This document shows positions 61,157 to 64,000 of a stretch of 64,000 nt of DNA, one piece after another. The notes under the pieces were generated by a model. The model ran no database searches, was not told the DNA's origin, and saw only the letters and a program-made list of their open reading frames with translations. Position numbers and translations under genes: made by a program. The stretch spans positions 1 to 64,000 of the forward strand of contig CAYJPA010000020.1 of the NCBI GenBank assembly GCA_964371945.1, read 5' to 3'. The stretch comes from CAYJPA01 sp964371945 (GTDB lineage Bacteria > Chloroflexota > Chloroflexia > Thermomicrobiales > UBA6265). Position 1 is the first letter of the stretch. Every line of letters begins with the position of its first letter.

Positions 61157-64000
61157 TCACTCGTCCGCGGCCGGACTTGCCACCGGAGTCGCCGAAGGCG
61201 ATTCGGATTGACTGGTAATCAGTTCCAAATTATCGAGTGCCTGCGCCAGTTCGCTTTGGGCGATGCCATACGCCGCCCAGTCTCCGGCCGCCAGCGCAGC
61301 TTGGCCGCGATCGTACGCTTCCACTGCCTGCGCGACCAGATCCTGAACCCGCGGATTTGAAAGGTCGTCCGGAATTGTTGTGCCACCTTGCGTGGCAGGT
61401 TCTAGCTCGGTACCCGTGGACGATCCGGGCTCCGCGCTTACGAGCGCCGAAAGAGCCGCGGGTAAGGTCTCCGCCATCACGACCCGTTCGCTCGACGCGA
61501 CGATGACCCGTTTGAGCTCCGGTAACGCACCTTCCGCCGCCGCGGCCTGAAGGTACAGTGGCTGCACGTAGAGCACGCTCTCACCGATCGGAATGACCAA
61601 CAGGTTCCCGCGCAACACCCGGGAGCCGGACTGACTCCAGAGCGTGATCTGCGCCGAAATGTCAGGCTCCTGGTTGATCCGCGCCTCGATCTGGCTCGGA
61701 CCAAAAACGGTCTCCTGGCGGGGGAATCGGTAAACGATCAACGAGGTGGAGCCATCTGCTCCGACGCGTCCGGCCATCCAGGCGGTCATGTTCTGCCGTT
61801 GAGACCGGCCTCCTGGAATGAACGGCCGGATGAGCGCGAACTCGGTGGCACTCTCCCCGGGAAGCGTCATCGTGACGTAGTACGGCACCATACGCTGGTT
61901 GACGTCGCTCACCTGCTCTTGCGGCACTTCCCAGAAGTCTTCACCGTTGTAGAACGCGGTTGGATCGTCGACATGCACCGAGGCGTAAATGTCCGACTGG
62001 ATTTCGAAGAGCCGCTCCGGGTAGCGGAAGTGTACCGAGATCGACGCCGGCACCTCGGAGATCGGTCGGAAAAGGTCGCCGTAGAGTTTGCCGTAGGCAT
62101 CGGCGATCGGATCTTCCTCGCTTGTGCGATAGAAGGTGACGGTACCGTCATATGCGTCGACCACGACCTTAACGCTGTTTTTAAGGTAATTGATGCCATC
62201 GATCCGCGAGGCGTGCGGAAATAAGTCAGTTGACGTGTAGGCGTCGATCACCCAAAGCAACCGGCCGTCTGCGATCACCAAATACGGATCGGGGTCCAGT
62301 TCCAGGAATGGTGCAATGGTTTCGACACGGTCGACAATATTGCGATGCAGCAGGATGCGGGACTTCGAGCTCAGATTGCCGCTGAGGAGCAGATTCCGGT
62401 CCTGAAGCTCCGCGGCAAGAAGGAGCTTCTTGAAGTAGTTGTCCAGGCGAATCGAGCCTTTGCCCAATCCCTGGTAGTCCAGTTCACTCGAAGGGTCATC
62501 CGAATCGATCAGTCCCGAAAACTCGGGCTGTTCGGTGTTGACGGCAACCCATCCCAGGTCGGCTTCTCCAAAGTAGATCTCCGGCCGCTCGATCAGGTAG
62601 ACGCCCTGACCGGTCGGCGGAATCCGCTCGACCAGAAAAACGGGAAGCCCCTGGCGAGACACCTCTTCGACTGGACTCACCACCGCCCCATATCCATGGG
62701 TGTAGACCAGGCGCTCGTTAGTCCAGGTTTGAGCGGTCGCCGGCAACCCGTCTTGATCGATCTCTCGCGCCGAAAGGAGTACCTGCTCTGGAACGCCACC
62801 GATGATGTAACGGTCGACATCGACGTCCAGAAAAACGTAGTACGGCACGAACGACTGCAATTGCTGATACGTGCCCTGGATGATCCGGTAGTCCCAAAGT
62901 CGAACGTTGTCGAGCGTCTCCGGATAACTCGCGAGCACCTGCTCGGTGAGCGGCGCCTGTCCAGTCAGATCTCGTCCATCGACCAGATCCAATCCGTAGG
63001 CCGAGCGCGTCATTTCGATGTTGTTTGCAATGTACTCGCGCTCGCGCTTCAACTCACTCGGCTCGACCACCGTGGATTGCACCGCGCTCGGGATGAAAAC
63101 GGCGACAACAACGTAGAGCACGCCCCAGGCAATCACGGAACCGACCAGCAATCGAATTCGTTGCACGAACGCGTTGGCCACCAGCGCGCCGCCAATCGCC
63201 AGAGCGACCGCGGCCAAAGCCCAATTGGCCGGGCGCTGGATATGAACGTCGGTGTATCCAGCCCCGAATGCCGCCCCACGAGTCGAATACGCGAGCAAGT
63301 AATTGGAAAGGAAGATCTTGACCGCCAAAAGGAGGAGAACGAATCCCGCGAGCGAAAGCACATGCACCCGCATAAGCGATGGAGCATTTCGGATCTGACG
63401 GAGATCGACGCCGAGCCGCAGCGCATACACAACCAGAGCAGCGACGATTGAAAAGAGCGTCAGCACAAGCAGGAGATTGACCGCCTGAGTAAGCGGTGGT
63501 ATTGCAAAGATGAAAAAACCAACATCGCGCCCAAACACCGGATCCTTAATGCCGAATGGATCGCTGTACCACCAGAGCAACCAAGCATCCCACTTCGCGG
63601 CGGCCGCGAGGCCGGTGCCAACCGAAATGACCGTCGCACTGACCAGAGCGAGCGCGACCAGAAATTGATCGGCGATGCGAGCCAGACGGCTCGTCTTCGT
63701 GGTGGCCTGTCGTGATCGGCGCAGCGCGATTGAAACGTTCCCGAGGAAGACAACGGCGGCGAAAACCGTGCCGATTACGAAGACGGTGCTCTGCCCGGCA
63801 TAGCGGCGCGCCAGCACCGAGCGGAACCCCATACTATCGAACCACCAGAGCTGAACCCAAAATGCGGCGGTCGCGAAGACAATGATGATGAGCCCAAATA
63901 TGATCGCGGCGGTGATCAACATTCGCTTCGTCGAGGGCGAGATCGTGAAAACCGGCCGTTTGATCTGAGGTCGTGGTGGCCGCCTCGCTCCCGGGTGTGC
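61157..64000 (-). CDS. UPF0182 family membrane protein, open to the right edge
   Basis: Large membrane protein of at least 921 residues from the first in-window ATG at 63922. The frame stays open to base 64000 (residues like RPPRPQIKRPVF precede that ATG and match the Pro/Arg-rich leader typical of this family), so the true start may be outside the window. About seven hydrophobic segments fill the N-terminal 300 residues. A long extracytoplasmic domain follows, with the family stretches DNVRLWDYRIIQGTYQQLQ, YGAVVSPVEEVSRQGLPVF, IYFGEADLGWVAVNT and GKGSIRLDNYFKKL. The C-terminus is Ala/Ser/Glu-rich. Function unknown. Confidence 0.85.
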   Translation of the reverse strand, partial: AHPGARRPPRPQIKRPVFTISPSTKRMLITAAIIFGLIIIVFATAAFWVQLWWFDSMGFRSVLARRYAGQSTVFVIGTVFAAVVFLGNVSIALRRSRQATTKTSRLARIADQFLVALALVSATVISVGTGLAAAAKWDAWLLWWYSDPFGIKDPVFGRDVGFFIFAIPPLTQAVNLLLVLTLFSIVAALVVYALRLGVDLRQIRNAPSLMRVHVLSLAGFVLLLLAVKIFLSNYLLAYSTRGAAFGAGYTDVHIQRPANWALAAVALAIGGALVANAFVQRIRLLVGSVIAWGVLYVVVAVFIPSAVQSTVVEPSELKREREYIANNIEMTRSAYGLDLVDGRDLTGQAPLTEQVLASYPETLDNVRLWDYRIIQGTYQQLQSFVPYYVFLDVDVDRYIIGGVPEQVLLSAREIDQDGLPATAQTWTNERLVYTHGYGAVVSPVEEVSRQGLPVFLVERIPPTGQGVYLIERPEIYFGEADLGWVAVNTEQPEFSGLIDSDDPSSELDYQGLGKGSIRLDNYFKKLLLAAELQDRNLLLSGNLSSKSRILLHRNIVDRVETIAPFLELDPDPYLVIADGRLLWVIDAYTSTDLFPHASRIDGINYLKNSVKVVVDAYDGTVTFYRTSEEDPIADAYGKLYGDLFRPISEVPASISVHFRYPERLFEIQSDIYASVHVDDPTAFYNGEDFWEVPQEQVSDVNQRMVPYYVTMTLPGESATEFALIRPFIPGGRSQRQNMTAWMAGRVGADGSTSLIVYRFPRQETVFGPSQIEARINQEPDISAQITLWSQSGSRVLRGNLLVIPIGESVLYVQPLYLQAAAAEGALPELKRVIVASSERVVMAETLPAALSALVSAEPGSSTGTELEPATQGGTTIPDDLSNPRVQDLVAQAVEAYDRGQAALAAGDWAAYGIAQSELAQALDNLELITSQSESPSATPVASPAADE

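Overview
The window reads as a chromosomal segment of a Chloroflexota bacterium, most likely of the class Thermomicrobia. That placement is inferred from moderately high GC, many GTG/TTG starts, a long Bacillus-type SRP RNA, a UPF0182 protein, tungsten enzymology and the general mix of proteins; it was not tested by a search. There are no tRNAs, rRNAs, CRISPR arrays, insertion sequences or recognisable prophage. Most of the DNA is dense housekeeping sequence, with three decayed loci.

Layout. 1-460: palindromic repeat and a tandem TGTGACAT array upstream of hisS. 462-4678 (+): hisS, a xylose-isomerase-like TIM barrel, a PIG-L deacetylase and a galactokinase. 4690-6712 (-): 2-hydroxyacid dehydrogenase and moaA. 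6865-9080: dCTP deaminase, a small zinc-ribbon protein, a hypothetical, a 2Fe-2S ferredoxin, and the SRP RNA with its own promoter and terminator. 9151-16266 (-): a 1310-residue membrane PAS/GAF/GGDEF/EAL protein, a small membrane protein, and sdhB-sdhA behind a near-consensus promoter. 16537-23866 (+): M20 peptidase, DinG-type helicase, glpX, and rho with a long leader.

23957-29114 is the most unusual section. Two paralogous proteins that look like degenerate SIS (phosphosugar isomerase) domains sit on the minus strand, either side of a plus-strand CHASE3-HAMP-PAS histidine kinase and its Rcp1-like response regulator. The kinase gene carries both a frameshift and an in-frame stop, while the response regulator is intact.

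29430-39283 (-): Ntn asparaginase family, AIR-synthase/HypE-like protein, xseB-xseA-accB-efp-pepP-aroQ (the classic aroQ/efp/accB neighbourhood, here without accC), a signal-anchored hypothetical, uvrB, and a Nudix protein that has lost its catalytic glutamates. 39468-40235 holds a degenerate ImmA/IrrE-like gene and its coupled partner. 40684-47094 is a peptide-type ABC importer (binding protein and two permeases, no ATPases) with a PHP protein, divergent from an RpiR regulator and a HAD hydrolase.

47288-53782 is a coherent tungsten block: aldehyde:ferredoxin oxidoreductase, MoeA, a MoaD/ThiS-like sulfur carrier, a ModE-type regulator and the TupABC tungstate importer. Together with moaA at 5669-6712 it covers metal uptake, cofactor assembly and a user enzyme. 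53910-55209 is a deletion scar that joins half of an MMPL/RND transporter to the tail of a histidine kinase. 55677-64000 holds a K+ channel with RCK domains, DUF983, a membrane-bound spermidine-synthase-like fusion, pgeF, yggS and a UPF0182 membrane protein running off the right edge.
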